NCBI RefSeq assembly: GCF_012911925.1
Contig: NZ_JAAXKY010000038.1
Coordinates: forward strand, 1-48,250
Origin: Pseudonocardia xinjiangensis
GTDB lineage: Bacteria; Actinomycetota; Actinomycetes; Mycobacteriales; Pseudonocardiaceae
Direction of reading: 5' to 3'
Length of the DNA: 48,250 bases
The position numbers and the translations under genes were made by a program. Below are positions 32,785-41,742 of the stretch, in pieces. A model generated the notes under the pieces. That model worked only from the letters and a program-made list of their open reading frames with translations, was not told the DNA's origin and ran no database searches. Numbering within the stretch: the first letter of the stretch is position 1; every line of letters begins with the position of its first letter.

Positions 32785-33677
32785 ACGAGCGGGAGCACGA
32801 GATCCGGCAGGCCTTCGCCGACGCCGGTGTGCGGGGCTGGCTGCACGCCACAGCGCTCGGTGGGTCACGCACCCGGGAGATCGGGCTGGGGCCGGACGAG
32901 CCGGTGGTGATGGCCTCGGTCTACAAGCTCCCCCTGCTCGTCGCGTTCTGCCGGGAGGTCGACGCGGGCACCGTCGACCCCCGGGAGGGCGTCACGATCG
33001 TCCCGGCCGAGCGCACCGCGGGCTCGACCGGCCTGTCGGTGCTGCGGGACCCGGTGACCATGTCCTGGCGTGACGTGGTCTGCCTGATGATCGCGGTGTC
33101 GGACAACGCCGCAGCCGACGTCGTGCTGGAGCGGATCGGGCTCGACCGGCTCCACGAGACGATGACCCACCTCGGCCTCACCCGCACGCAGGTGCGCGGG
33201 GGCATGGCGGAGGTGCACCGCACGCTCGTGGCCGACACCGCCACCGCCGACACCGCGGCCGCGTTCCAGGCGTTGGCCAGCCACGACGTCGCCCCGGAGA
33301 TCCGGGCCTACGACCCGGGCTACGGCAGCGTCACCACCCCGCGGGAGATGACCGGCCTGCTCGCCGCGATCTGGTCCGACCGGGCGGCCTCGCCGGAGCA
33401 GTGCCGGTTCGCCCGCGAGGTGCTGCACTCCCAGATCTGGCCGCACCGCCTGCGATCCGGGTTCCCGCACGACGGCGTGCGGGTGGCCGGCAAGACCGGC
33501 AGCCTCGGCGCCCTGCGCAACGAGGTCGGCGTCGTGCACTTCGAGGGGGAGCACCCCGTGGCGGTCGCGGTGTTCACTCACGCCGCCCGCGCCGACGCCG
33601 CCCTGCCCCGTGCCGACGCCGCGATCGGGCAGGCTGCGCGGCTCGCGGTCACCGACCTGCGCTCCGGCCGGCTGTGA
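32781..33677 (+). CDS. Serine hydrolase of the class A beta-lactamase fold
   Basis: A 298-residue serine hydrolase. The active-site motifs are SVYK (Ser46, Lys49), SDN in AVSDNAA and KTG in AGKTGSLG, all in the order of class A beta-lactamases. No signal peptide is seen, so it would be cytosolic unless exported in another way, which is unusual for a beta-lactamase. I do not see the ExxLN omega-loop glutamate clearly; LGLTRTQVRGGMAE stands near that place. It may be an esterase or a non-resistance enzyme. Its GTG overlaps the LysR stop by four bases. Confidence 0.85.
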   Translation: MNEREHEIRQAFADAGVRGWLHATALGGSRTREIGLGPDEPVVMASVYKLPLLVAFCREVDAGTVDPREGVTIVPAERTAGSTGLSVLRDPVTMSWRDVVCLMIAVSDNAAADVVLERIGLDRLHETMTHLGLTRTQVRGGMAEVHRTLVADTATADTAAAFQALASHDVAPEIRAYDPGYGSVTTPREMTGLLAAIWSDRAASPEQCRFAREVLHSQIWPHRLRSGFPHDGVRVAGKTGSLGALRNEVGVVHFEGEHPVAVAVFTHAARADAALPRADAAIGQAARLAVTDLRSGRL

Positions 33678-33710
33678 CGCAGGAGCGTGCACTGTCCGAT
33701 CAGCGCATCG

Positions 33711-34706
33711 TCAGTCCCGGGCGGCGACCTCTGGTGCCTGTCCTGCTGCCGTCGTGGGGAGGATGCCGAGGGCCCGGCGCAGGACGACGGACCGCTCGTC
33801 GATCTCCCGCCGGGACACCGCGGCCGGAATCCGCACCGACCCGTGGAACGTGCCCGGGAACACGTGCAGCTCGACCGAGACGCCCGCGGTGAGCAGGGCG
33901 GTGGCGTACGCGATGTCCTCGTCACGGAGTGGGTCGAACTCCATCGCCGAGATGTAGGCGGGCGGCAGTCCGGCGAGGTCCGTGCTGCGGGCGGGAGCGG
34001 CGTAGGGCGAGACGTCGGCGGTGCCGCGGCGTCCGTCGCCGAGGTAGGAGTCCCAGCTGAGGATGGCGCCGGCGCGGTGCCAGTTCGGGGTGTCGACGAA
34101 CGTGGTCGCGCTGTGGGTGGCGAGCCGGTCGTCGAGCTCGGGGATGCCGAGGTACTGGAAGGCGATCGCGGGGCCCCCGCGGTCGCGGGCGAGCAGCGCG
34201 AGACCGGCGCAGAGCCCACCGCCGGCGCTCTGGCCGTGCACCGCGATCCGGCTGCGGTCGACGCCGAGCTCAGCGGCATGGGCCGAGAACCAGCTCAGAG
34301 CCGCGTAGCAGTCCTCCAGCGCGGCGGGGAAGGGGTGCTCCGGGGCCAGCCGGTAGTCCACCGCGACCACGACGGCGCCGACGTCCCGGGCCATCTCGAC
34401 GTTGTCGGCATGGTTCACCTCGAGGTCGCCGATGAGGAACCCGCCGCCGTGCACGTCGAGGATGCCGACCGGAGCGGCCAGGGTGTCGGGGCGGTAGATC
34501 CGCACACCGACGGCGGGGGCGCCGTCGGGGCCGGGCACGGTCCGGTCGGTGATCGTCACGCCGGTCGTGTCCGGGGGCGGGAGCTGGGCGAACCGCTCCT
34601 TGAGAACGGCGCGGTTGGTCATGAGATCGCTGATCTCGACCGCGGGCATGGATGCCAGCGCGGCGGCGAGTTCGGCGTCGAATCTGTGTGTCGTCGAAGC
34701 GGACAT
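33711..34706 (-). CDS. Alpha/beta hydrolase, hormone-sensitive-lipase (HSL) family esterase
   Basis: A 331-residue carboxylesterase. It has the HSL oxyanion motif HGGG (in DVHGGGFLIGD), the nucleophile elbow GQSAGG, the acid residue in EFDPLRDE and the histidine in FPGTFHGS. It is cytosolic (no signal peptide). AGGAGG lies seven bases before the ATG at 34706. A short promoter region separates it from the MarR gene, and shared sequence elements suggest MarR control. Confidence 0.92.
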   Translation of the reverse strand: MSASTTHRFDAELAAALASMPAVEISDLMTNRAVLKERFAQLPPPDTTGVTITDRTVPGPDGAPAVGVRIYRPDTLAAPVGILDVHGGGFLIGDLEVNHADNVEMARDVGAVVVAVDYRLAPEHPFPAALEDCYAALSWFSAHAAELGVDRSRIAVHGQSAGGGLCAGLALLARDRGGPAIAFQYLGIPELDDRLATHSATTFVDTPNWHRAGAILSWDSYLGDGRRGTADVSPYAAPARSTDLAGLPPAYISAMEFDPLRDEDIAYATALLTAGVSVELHVFPGTFHGSVRIPAAVSRREIDERSVVLRRALGILPTTAAGQAPEVAARD

Positions 34707-34753
34707 GTGTCCTCCTGATCCCGGTGGAACCGGTCCAACCCTTCAAGCATCGA

Positions 34754-34779
34754 ACTATTCAGTGAGAGTACTGGACAGT
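34754..34779 (-). promoter_or_regulatory. Possible MarR operator upstream of the esterase gene
   Basis: ACTATTCAGTGA at 34754-34765 matches ACAGTTCAGTGA at 35314-35325 in the MarR promoter, and ACTGGACAGT at 34770-34779 resembles ACTTGTACAGT at 35308-35318 there. Two related elements in two neighbouring promoters suggest one regulator. Confidence 0.4.
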
Positions 34780-34817
34780 TTGAGTCTCGAAGAATGAGGG
34801 CTGCGGGCCGTCGGCCG

Positions 34818-35291
34818 TCACGGGTGTGGTGCCGGCATCGGCGGTGGCGAGGCAGCGGGCGCGTCGGGTGCCTCCGGTTCGAGGACCAGCGCGCGCGTGA
34901 GGACGTCGAGGAGATCGGCGCGTTCCGTCTCGCTGAGGCGCAGGAGTGGGGACGCCTTGTCCAGGGCGTTCAGGGCGGCGGCGCGGGCGGCGCGGCCGGG
35001 CGGGGTGAGGGCGAGGAGTCGCGTCCGCCGGTTGGTCGGGTGCTCGGTGCGGGTGATGTAGCCGAGCTTGACGAGCCGGTCCGAGGTGAACGTCAAGCTC
35101 GACGAGGAGCAGCGGAGGCGCTGGGCCACGACCTTCATCGTGGGTGGGGGCTCGTCGGGGTCGATCGCCCAGAGCGCGTAGGTGGTCGACATGGTCAGCC
35201 CGTACTCCGCCATCGCCGGCGCCGCCCGCTGGATGGTGGCCATCACCACCTCGTAGATGGCTTCGAGCGGGGTGTGAGGTGGAAGCGGCAT
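34818..35291 (-). CDS. MarR family transcriptional regulator
   Basis: A 157-residue winged-helix regulator of the MarR family. The recognition region is MKVVAQRLRCSSSSLTFTSDRLVKLGYITR and the wing is HPTNRRTRLLALTPPG. An Ala/Pro-rich tail follows. I chose the ATG at 35291 because TACGAT (35303-35298 on the minus strand) lies exactly six bases upstream, giving a leaderless mRNA; a GTG at 35309 would add six residues but would put the -10 box inside the gene. It probably controls itself and the esterase just downstream. Confidence 0.88.
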   Translation of the reverse strand: MPLPPHTPLEAIYEVVMATIQRAAPAMAEYGLTMSTTYALWAIDPDEPPPTMKVVAQRLRCSSSSLTFTSDRLVKLGYITRTEHPTNRRTRLLALTPPGRAARAAALNALDKASPLLRLSETERADLLDVLTRALVLEPEAPDAPAASPPPMPAPHP

Positions 35292-35297
35292 CGCTGG

Positions 35298-35325
35298 ATC
35301 GTACGGCACTTGTACAGTTCAGTGA
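35298..35325 (-). promoter_or_regulatory. Leaderless MarR promoter with operator-like repeat
   Basis: Minus-strand -10 TACGAT occupies 35303-35298. The imperfect palindrome ACTTGTACAGT (35308-35318) and ACAGTTCAGTGA (35314-35325) lie directly upstream in the -35/spacer region, well placed for autorepression. Confidence 0.45.
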
Positions 35326-35386
35326 TGGACGTGCGGGACCCGCACCCGGGCATGACGCTGAGGCAGCGGGGTCGGCCGGGAGTGGA

Positions 35387-36787
35387 CTACTGCTCGCCGA
35401 GCTGGGGCCAGGGAGTGTCCAGCGCCGGGTCGCGGTGTTGTGCGAGCTCGTCCGGGGTGAACACCGGCGTGGGGATGGTGGGCGGGACGCCCACGCCCTC
35501 GTAGTTCCGACCGTCGGAGGCGAGGTAGTCCTCGTTGCCCAGGGTGAACGTCCAGCCGTTGGGCAGCTTCCGTTCCATGTCGTCGGCGAACACGCCCTGG
35601 GTTGCCGTCCCGACGCGGCTGGGGGCCGGTGTGCGGCCCTGCAGCGCCTCCGTGAAGGTCTCGCCCGCGCTGACGGTCAGGTCGCTGGTGAGCAGCCGCA
35701 CCGGTCCGGTGTAGCGGGGACCGGCCCCCGGGGTCACGGTCACCACCCGGAGCCGCCCGTGTGCGGTCGGGTCGTCGGGACTGTTGTGCGCCTGCTTGGA
35801 GTAGGCGGTGTAGGGCGTATCGGTCAGCCGCCCGGCGACCTGCAGCCCCAGTTGGTCGTCGCCGCCGCTGTTCCAGCGGATGTCGATCACCAGTCCCTTC
35901 CAGGCCTGGACCCGGGCCTGGGTGAACACCGAGTCCAGCGCCGAGGCCAGCACGGCACTGTTCTCCGGGAAGAGGTCGTCGTCGGTGCCGTAGCCCTCGA
36001 ATCCGGTGATGCGCAGGTAGCCGCGGCCGCCGGGCAGGTCGGCGTAGGCGATCTTGCCGTCGGCGAATGTCTGGATATCGGTGACGCCGAGGTCCTGGCG
36101 GAGATGAGCGTCCACCGCCCTGGTGGCGTCCCGGCGGGACACGTCGTCGCCGTCGCGGGTGCCCGGCCGTTTCCCGGAGAACGACCTGTCGCCGGGCCCG
36201 TCGATGGAGGCGTGCGCGTCCCCGAGCGGCGTGATCATGTCGACGAGGATGTTGTACAGCTCGTCGGGGGTGGTGGCCGCATTCACCATCGGCCGGTACT
36301 TCGCTCGAATCGCGTTCCAGTCGACGTTCTTGCGCTGGGTGGAGTTGTAGTTCTCCGCGAACGTGGCCCAGAAGATGTCGAAGTCGGTGAGCGGGTTGTC
36401 AGGCGTTTCCCGGGTACAGGCCGCGGGCAGCGCGGACATCGGAACGAGGTCGATGTCCGCCGCGGTGCCCAGCAGGCGCAAGACGCCCTGGCCGTTCGCC
36501 GTCCGGTGCAGTGTCTCCACGGCCACCTGGTCGTCGTTGCCGTACTGCACGGTGCCGTCCGGGCCGGCCGTGCCGAGCTGGGTCAGGGTCTGATCAGGCA
36601 GGCAGCTGACTGATGTGGTGTCGAACGTCTCCGCGTGACCGTCCCTGACCGCGATGATCCAGCTGTAGCCGTCGGTTCGCCACACCCCGTCCACGGGGGT
36701 GGTCCGGCTGCCGGTGGCCGGTGCGGCGCAGGCCGACAGCACGACGGCCAGCACGACGAGAACTGTCGCGCGGAGCGACGGAAGCAT
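35387..36787 (-). CDS. S41 family peptidase lipoprotein
   Basis: A 466-residue exported protease of the C-terminal-processing (S41) family. The signal peptide MLPSLRATVLVVLAVVLSAC ends in a lipobox (Cys20). An N-terminal beta-type domain runs to about 140, a helical DUJ-like segment (FDIFWATFAENYNSTQRKNVDW) follows, and the catalytic core has GYLRITGF, WKGLVIDIRWNSGGDDQ and TSDLTVSAGETFTEAL, in which the Ser of VSAGE is the likely nucleophile. I see no PDZ domain. AGAAGGA precedes the ATG at 36787. Substrates are unknown. It lies alone between the MarR gene and the sugar operon. Confidence 0.88.
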   Translation of the reverse strand: MLPSLRATVLVVLAVVLSACAAPATGSRTTPVDGVWRTDGYSWIIAVRDGHAETFDTTSVSCLPDQTLTQLGTAGPDGTVQYGNDDQVAVETLHRTANGQGVLRLLGTAADIDLVPMSALPAACTRETPDNPLTDFDIFWATFAENYNSTQRKNVDWNAIRAKYRPMVNAATTPDELYNILVDMITPLGDAHASIDGPGDRSFSGKRPGTRDGDDVSRRDATRAVDAHLRQDLGVTDIQTFADGKIAYADLPGGRGYLRITGFEGYGTDDDLFPENSAVLASALDSVFTQARVQAWKGLVIDIRWNSGGDDQLGLQVAGRLTDTPYTAYSKQAHNSPDDPTAHGRLRVVTVTPGAGPRYTGPVRLLTSDLTVSAGETFTEALQGRTPAPSRVGTATQGVFADDMERKLPNGWTFTLGNEDYLASDGRNYEGVGVPPTIPTPVFTPDELAQHRDPALDTPWPQLGEQ

Positions 36788-36973
36788 GGACGTCCTTCTG
36801 AAACGGCAGTCGGCGCGTGGCAGGAAACGCAATGTTTGCCGGTGGACCCACGGACCGCTGCTGAACGTGAGCGGACGAACAGCGAGGGAATAGAACCGCG
36901 CACCAGGAATCGTCTGCGTACTCGTGATCCGTATGTGTTCACAAACCGTCAGCTCATGGGCTTGGCGTCGATC

Positions 36974-37849
36974 TCAGGTACGCCGCCACGCGGTGATCGT
37001 GAGCTGCCAGCGCAGCCGCCCGTCCGGCCCGGTGGTCGCAGGCAGCCCGGGGCCGGAGCCGTCGAGGGTGGCGGTCGTTCCGACCATCGGCTCGACGCCG
37101 ATCGACCGGTAGGGGCGCGCCTCGGGCCAGCCGCCGAGGTTGCGCCACAGCAGCAGCGAGCAGGTGGCGGCCGGGTCGCCCGCCGTGACGCGCCAGCGCA
37201 GGACGAGGGCGTCCGGACCGTCCACCACCGCGGCGGAACTGCAGCCGGGCAGTACCGCCGCGACGGCCGTGCCGTCGTCGGGGCCGAGCAGGTCCAGGGG
37301 CGTCCCGCCCGGACCGGCCGGCCACGGCAGCACGGCCACGGCACCGTCGACGGGGTGGTCGAGCACATGCGCGGTGCGGGCCTCGGGCACGTGCAGCCGC
37401 GCCGCGGGGGAGAGGTCGAGCAGGGCGTGCACCGCGTGGACGAACGGGGTGCCGGGCGGCCCCGTCACCGCGTAGTCGACGGTGAGCGACGCGTCGGCGC
37501 GCATCCTGCGGGCCAGGCCCAGTGCGCCCGCTCGGACCCGGTGCCCGCCCTCGGCGGCGGTCCAGGGCCGGGACCAGGCGGCTCCGTGGTCGGGCTCGCC
37601 GCGCACGGTGGGGAAGCACTCCTCGACGCCGCCCACGTCGACGAACGCCGCCCCTGGTCCGGCCGCGACCCGCGCGGCGGCCACCTCGGGGTCGGGGTTG
37701 CTCCACAGCCACTCGCGCTCGGGGCCGCGGTCACCTGCGGCCGAGCGGAGCGAGGTCCAGCGCCCGCCGAGGCCGGGGTCGGTCTCGACCGTGAGCGACC
37801 GGGGTCCCCACGCCGGATCGTCCGCAGGCCAGATCCCGGTGGCTGTCAC
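36974..37849 (-). CDS. Aldose 1-epimerase-like protein
   Basis: A 291-residue galactose-mutarotase-like protein, last gene of the sugar operon. It would interconvert the anomers of the sugar released by the glycosidase upstream. Family features are the N-terminal LGGRWTSLRS, the middle VGGVEECFPT and the later VHALLDLSP. The usual catalytic His/Glu pair is hard to place, so it may be a divergent or sugar-binding member. Its GTG overlaps the GH36 stop by four bases, so the two are coupled. Confidence 0.75.
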   Translation of the reverse strand: MTATGIWPADDPAWGPRSLTVETDPGLGGRWTSLRSAAGDRGPEREWLWSNPDPEVAAARVAAGPGAAFVDVGGVEECFPTVRGEPDHGAAWSRPWTAAEGGHRVRAGALGLARRMRADASLTVDYAVTGPPGTPFVHAVHALLDLSPAARLHVPEARTAHVLDHPVDGAVAVLPWPAGPGGTPLDLLGPDDGTAVAAVLPGCSSAAVVDGPDALVLRWRVTAGDPAATCSLLLWRNLGGWPEARPYRSIGVEPMVGTTATLDGSGPGLPATTGPDGRLRWQLTITAWRRT

Positions 37850-39942
37850 GCCGGCCGGGTAAGGACGATCACGTCGCAGTCCGGCGCCAGCGCGAACGGC
37901 ACGGGCAACCCGGCGCCGGCGAGGTCGTGGCCGGCCAGCACCCCGCACTCGACCGCACCTCCGCCTGCCCGCACCCGGTAGCGGGCGTCGTGGTCGAGGC
38001 CGGCGAGGGGAACCCGCACGGGCGCGCCACCACGGCCCGCGCCCGGCCGGGACCAGGCGAGCACCACGACACGGGAGGTGTCCGCCGCGGTGTACTGCAC
38101 GGCATGTACGGGGTCGGACGGGCGCCCGTGGCGGGTGACCGAGCCGGTGTGCACGACCGGGCGGATGTCGCGGTGGAGGGCCACCAGCTCACGCGCCCTG
38201 GCCCGCGTCGGCTCGTCCCAGGCCCCCAGGTCGGCGCCGATGCCGAGCACCCCGGCCATCGCGACGACGAACCGGAACTCGAGGCTCGCGGGCGCCGTGT
38301 CGAGGCGGTCGGGCTCGTCGGTGACCCACGAGCTCATCACGTGTGGCGGGTACGCCGACAGGAACCCGTGCTGGACCGCCAGGCGGTCCCGGGGGCCGGT
38401 CTCGTCGCTCGGCCAGACCACGTCGGACAGGGCGAGCACCGCGTTGTCGACCCGTCCGCCGCCCCCGGCGCAGGCCTCCACCGTGACGTGGGGAAACTCC
38501 TCGCGCAGCAGCGTCATCAGCCGGTGGTAGGCGCGGGTGTGCTGCACCGACCATTCGCGCCCCCGCGGGTCACCGGGCCTGCCGCCGTCGCTCACGGACC
38601 GGTTCATGTCCCACTTCAGGTAGCTGACCGGATGCTCGGTGAGCAGCCTGCGCAATGTCGTGGCGGCCCACTCCTCGACCTCGGGCCGGCCCAGGTCGAG
38701 CACGTACTGGTTGCGCATGGTCGTGAGCGGCCGGTCGCCCGCGCGGTAGACCCAGGCAGGGTGGGCGCGGAACAGGTCGCTGTCGGGGTTGACGGCCTCC
38801 GGCTCGACCCAGAGCCCGAACCGCATCCCGCGGTCCAGCACGCCCTTCGCGAGCGGCCCGAGCCCGTCGGGGAACTTCGCCGGGTCGGGGTACCAGTCGC
38901 CGAGCCCAGCGTGGTCGCTGGTGCGCCCGGTGAACCAGCCGTCGTCGACGACGAAGACCTCGACGCCGAGGCCAGCAGCCACGTCGGCCAGTGCCAGCTG
39001 GTGCGCGACCCGGACGTCGAACCCGGTGGCGTACCACGAGTTGTAGACGATCGGCCGGTGCTCGGGCCCGGTGCTGCGGGCGAGCCGGGCGCGCTGGTAG
39101 TCGTGCCAGACGCGCGCGAGCCCGTCGAGACCGTCCGAGCTCCACGCGCCGAGCAGGTGCGGGGTCTCGAACTCCTCGCCGGGTGCGAGCGTGACCACGG
39201 TGGTCTCGTCGTCGGCGCCCCCGCTGACCCGGACGACGTCGCGGAACGGGACGGCGTCGACGACCATGCGCCACGACCCGCTCCATGCCAGCGCGACCCC
39301 GTACGCCTCTCCGCCGTCCCCGGAGCCACGCGCCCGCAGCGCGACGACGGGGGAGTACAGGTGCGAGGTGATGCCCTGGCGGCTTCCCAGGCTCAGCTGC
39401 CCGGCGGGCAGGTCCACATCGGCCGGGGTGAACTCCCGCGACCACGTGCCGACCAGCTGCGTCACCCGCGCGCCCGGGCCGACGGGCACGTTCCAGGCGG
39501 CACCGAACGCCCTGGTCAGGTGCAGGTCGCCCGTCGTGCGCGTGGAGCGCACCCGCGCCCACCGCTCGACCACGTCGTGCGTGCGCGAGGTGCTGACGTG
39601 CACCTCCACCTCGACGCCCGCGTCCGCGTCGCGCAGCAGGGCCGTCAGCGCGGCGTCCGGCCCGTCGTCGGTCACGGCCGCCGAACCGGGCACCAGCCGC
39701 AGCAGCGCCCCGTCCACGCCGCCGGGCCCCTGCACGAGCAGTTCGGCGAACTGGGCGTGCCGGGTGCCTGCCGCGGCGAACTCGAGCGGCACCTTGTCGG
39801 CCGGCGCCTCGAACGGGGTGCGGGCCGTGGGAGCGAGCTCACGCCGCTGCCCTGTGGCGCCCCAGTGGCGCAGGACGAGACCGGCGTCCGTCTCGGCCAC
39901 GACGTACTCCGACCGGGCCGTCGGGAGCGTCCATTCCGTCAT
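37846..39942 (-). CDS. Alpha-galactosidase (GH36)
   Basis: A 698-residue GH36 enzyme. An N-terminal beta-sandwich (about 1-300) leads into a TIM barrel with IVYNSWYATGFDV, VVDDGWFTGR, LGDWYPDPAKFPDGL, the nucleophile Asp in YLKWDMNRSVSD, EACAGGGGRVD and the acid/base Asp in WPSDETGPRDR. A C-terminal beta domain ends the protein. No signal peptide, so it cleaves imported alpha-galactosides such as melibiose or raffinose family sugars. Its ATG overlaps the permease stop (ATGA). Confidence 0.94.
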   Translation of the reverse strand: MTEWTLPTARSEYVVAETDAGLVLRHWGATGQRRELAPTARTPFEAPADKVPLEFAAAGTRHAQFAELLVQGPGGVDGALLRLVPGSAAVTDDGPDAALTALLRDADAGVEVEVHVSTSRTHDVVERWARVRSTRTTGDLHLTRAFGAAWNVPVGPGARVTQLVGTWSREFTPADVDLPAGQLSLGSRQGITSHLYSPVVALRARGSGDGGEAYGVALAWSGSWRMVVDAVPFRDVVRVSGGADDETTVVTLAPGEEFETPHLLGAWSSDGLDGLARVWHDYQRARLARSTGPEHRPIVYNSWYATGFDVRVAHQLALADVAAGLGVEVFVVDDGWFTGRTSDHAGLGDWYPDPAKFPDGLGPLAKGVLDRGMRFGLWVEPEAVNPDSDLFRAHPAWVYRAGDRPLTTMRNQYVLDLGRPEVEEWAATTLRRLLTEHPVSYLKWDMNRSVSDGGRPGDPRGREWSVQHTRAYHRLMTLLREEFPHVTVEACAGGGGRVDNAVLALSDVVWPSDETGPRDRLAVQHGFLSAYPPHVMSSWVTDEPDRLDTAPASLEFRFVVAMAGVLGIGADLGAWDEPTRARARELVALHRDIRPVVHTGSVTRHGRPSDPVHAVQYTAADTSRVVVLAWSRPGAGRGGAPVRVPLAGLDHDARYRVRAGGGAVECGVLAGHDLAGAGLPVPFALAPDCDVIVLTRPA

Positions 39943-40796
39943 TTGTTCGACCCCACCAGAAGACCCGAGACGAACTGCTTCTGGAAGACGAAGAACACGA
40001 TCGCCGTGGGCACGGCGGCGACGAGCGAGCCGGCCGCGATGACGTTCCACGAGTTGGAGAAGCCGCCCTGCAGGTTGAGCAGGGCCGCGGTGACGGGGAA
40101 CTGCGCCTCGGTCCGGAGCACCGTCATGGCCCAGATCAGGTCGTTGAAGATCCACGTGGTGGCGAGCGCGGTGAGTGCGGCGAGCGCGGGGCGGCAGAGC
40201 GGCAGCACGATGCTCCAGAACGTGCGGGCCGGCCCCGAGCCGTCGAGCAGCGCCGCCTCGAAGATCTCGCCCGGCAGCGACCGCATGAAACCGTGCAGCA
40301 CGAACGTGTAGAAGCCCAGCCCGAAGCCGACCTGCACGATCACCAGCGCGGTCAACGTGTCGTAGATGCCCAGATCCTGGGTGATCCGCGAGACCGGGAT
40401 GAGCAGGATCTGCGGGGGCAGCAGGTTCCCCGCCAGCATGACGAGCAGGATCGTGCGGCGCAGCGGGACGTGGAAGCGGCTGAGTGCGTAGGCCGCGGCC
40501 GACGCGAGCGCGAGCGAGGCGACCACGGTGAACACGGTGACGATCGCGCTGTTGACAAGCGCGCGCCCCACCCGGCCGTCGGCGAGGGCACCGGCGAAGC
40601 CGTCGAGCGACAGGCTCGCCGGCAGCGCGCCGAGGCCGCGCGCTGCGATGTCGTCGAAGTTCCGCAGCGCCACGAGGACGACGAAAAGTATCGGCGCGAG
40701 CCACAGGATCGTGAACGGGACCATGACGACGTGGAACCACGGCGACCGGGAGGCGTGGTTCCGGCGGGCCGGGGACGTGGAGGTCGCGGTGACCAT
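39939..40796 (-). CDS. Carbohydrate ABC transporter permease (MalG/MsmG type)
   Basis: A 285-residue permease with six hydrophobic helices. The ATPase-contact EAA loop is EIFEAALLDGSGPARTFWSIVLPLCRPAL. It forms the channel with the permease encoded just upstream. It starts at the ATG at 40796, one base after the stop of that gene, with GGAGAG as ribosome site, and its stop overlaps the GH36 start. Confidence 0.92.
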   Translation of the reverse strand: MVTATSTSPARRNHASRSPWFHVVMVPFTILWLAPILFVVLVALRNFDDIAARGLGALPASLSLDGFAGALADGRVGRALVNSAIVTVFTVVASLALASAAAYALSRFHVPLRRTILLVMLAGNLLPPQILLIPVSRITQDLGIYDTLTALVIVQVGFGLGFYTFVLHGFMRSLPGEIFEAALLDGSGPARTFWSIVLPLCRPALAALTALATTWIFNDLIWAMTVLRTEAQFPVTAALLNLQGGFSNSWNVIAAGSLVAAVPTAIVFFVFQKQFVSGLLVGSNK

Positions 40797-40797
40797 G

Positions 40798-41742
40798 TCA
40801 GCTCTCCTCCGCACGAGCCTGGCGGGCGAGGTAGGTGATGATGAACGCGATCGCGAGCAGGAAGATCACCACCGCGATCGCGGAGCCGTAACCGAGGTTC
40901 ACCACCGTGAACGCCTGCTGGAACATGTACGTCGACAGCAGCTGGGTGGTGTTGTACGGACCGCCGCGGGTCATCGCCCAGACGATGTCGAACGTGCGCA
41001 GCGAGTCGATCACGGTGACCGCGAAGACCACCGTGTTCACGCCTCGCAGCTGCGGCATCACGATCCGCCAGAACCGTTGCCAGGCGTTCGCGCCATCGAC
41101 GGCCGCGGCCTCCTCGAGCGTCGGGTCGGTGCCCTTCAGCCCCGCGAGGTACAGCACCATGATGTAGCCGACCTGCCGCCAGACGGCGGCGATCAGCACG
41201 GCGTAGAGCGCGGTGTCGGGGTCGGCGAGCCACTGCCGCTGCAGCCAGTCCAGTCCGAGCACACCGAGGCCGGCGTCGATCGGCCCGTCCGGCTGGTACA
41301 TCACGCGCCAGAACAGGCCCGTCACGGCGAGGGAGATGACCATCGGCAGGTAGATCGCGCTGCGGTAGAACCCCACCCCGCGCCCGGGACGGTTGAGCGC
41401 GACGGCGAGCGCCAGCCCACCCACGACGGACAGGCCGCCGAACCCGACCACCCAGATCACGTTGTTGCGCAGCGCCGTGTGGAAGATCGGGTCGGCGGCG
41501 AGGCGCTGGTAGTTCTCCAGGCCGACGGGCTTCGCCGCGCCGACGCCCTTCCAGCTGGTGAAGGACAGCGAGAAGCTGTTCATCGCGGGCCAGAACACCC
41601 AGAACAGCTCGACGGCCAGCGGCACCAGCAGGAACATCCACACGAGCAGCGGAACCCGCCGCAGCGGTCCACCGCGGCGCCGGTCCCGGGTGCCGCGCGT
41701 CGAGGGCGCGGCACCCGCCGGTGCCCGCTGCATCGTGGTCAT
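40798..41742 (-). CDS. Carbohydrate ABC transporter permease (MalF/MsmF type)
   Basis: A 314-residue permease with six membrane helices after a basic N-terminus of about 40 residues. The EAA loop is EEAAAVDGANAWQRFWRIVMPQL. It pairs with the second permease downstream. The ATG at 41742 overlaps the binding-protein stop in ATGA. Confidence 0.92.
   Translation of the reverse strand: MTTMQRAPAGAAPSTRGTRDRRRGGPLRRVPLLVWMFLLVPLAVELFWVFWPAMNSFSLSFTSWKGVGAAKPVGLENYQRLAADPIFHTALRNNVIWVVGFGGLSVVGGLALAVALNRPGRGVGFYRSAIYLPMVISLAVTGLFWRVMYQPDGPIDAGLGVLGLDWLQRQWLADPDTALYAVLIAAVWRQVGYIMVLYLAGLKGTDPTLEEAAAVDGANAWQRFWRIVMPQLRGVNTVVFAVTVIDSLRTFDIVWAMTRGGPYNTTQLLSTYMFQQAFTVVNLGYGSAIAVVIFLLAIAFIITYLARQARAEES

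Noticed and set aside
37927..40311. 794-codon plus-strand frame over the GH36 gene
   Set aside because: Shadow frame; the minus strand encodes a complete GH36 enzyme with all motifs.
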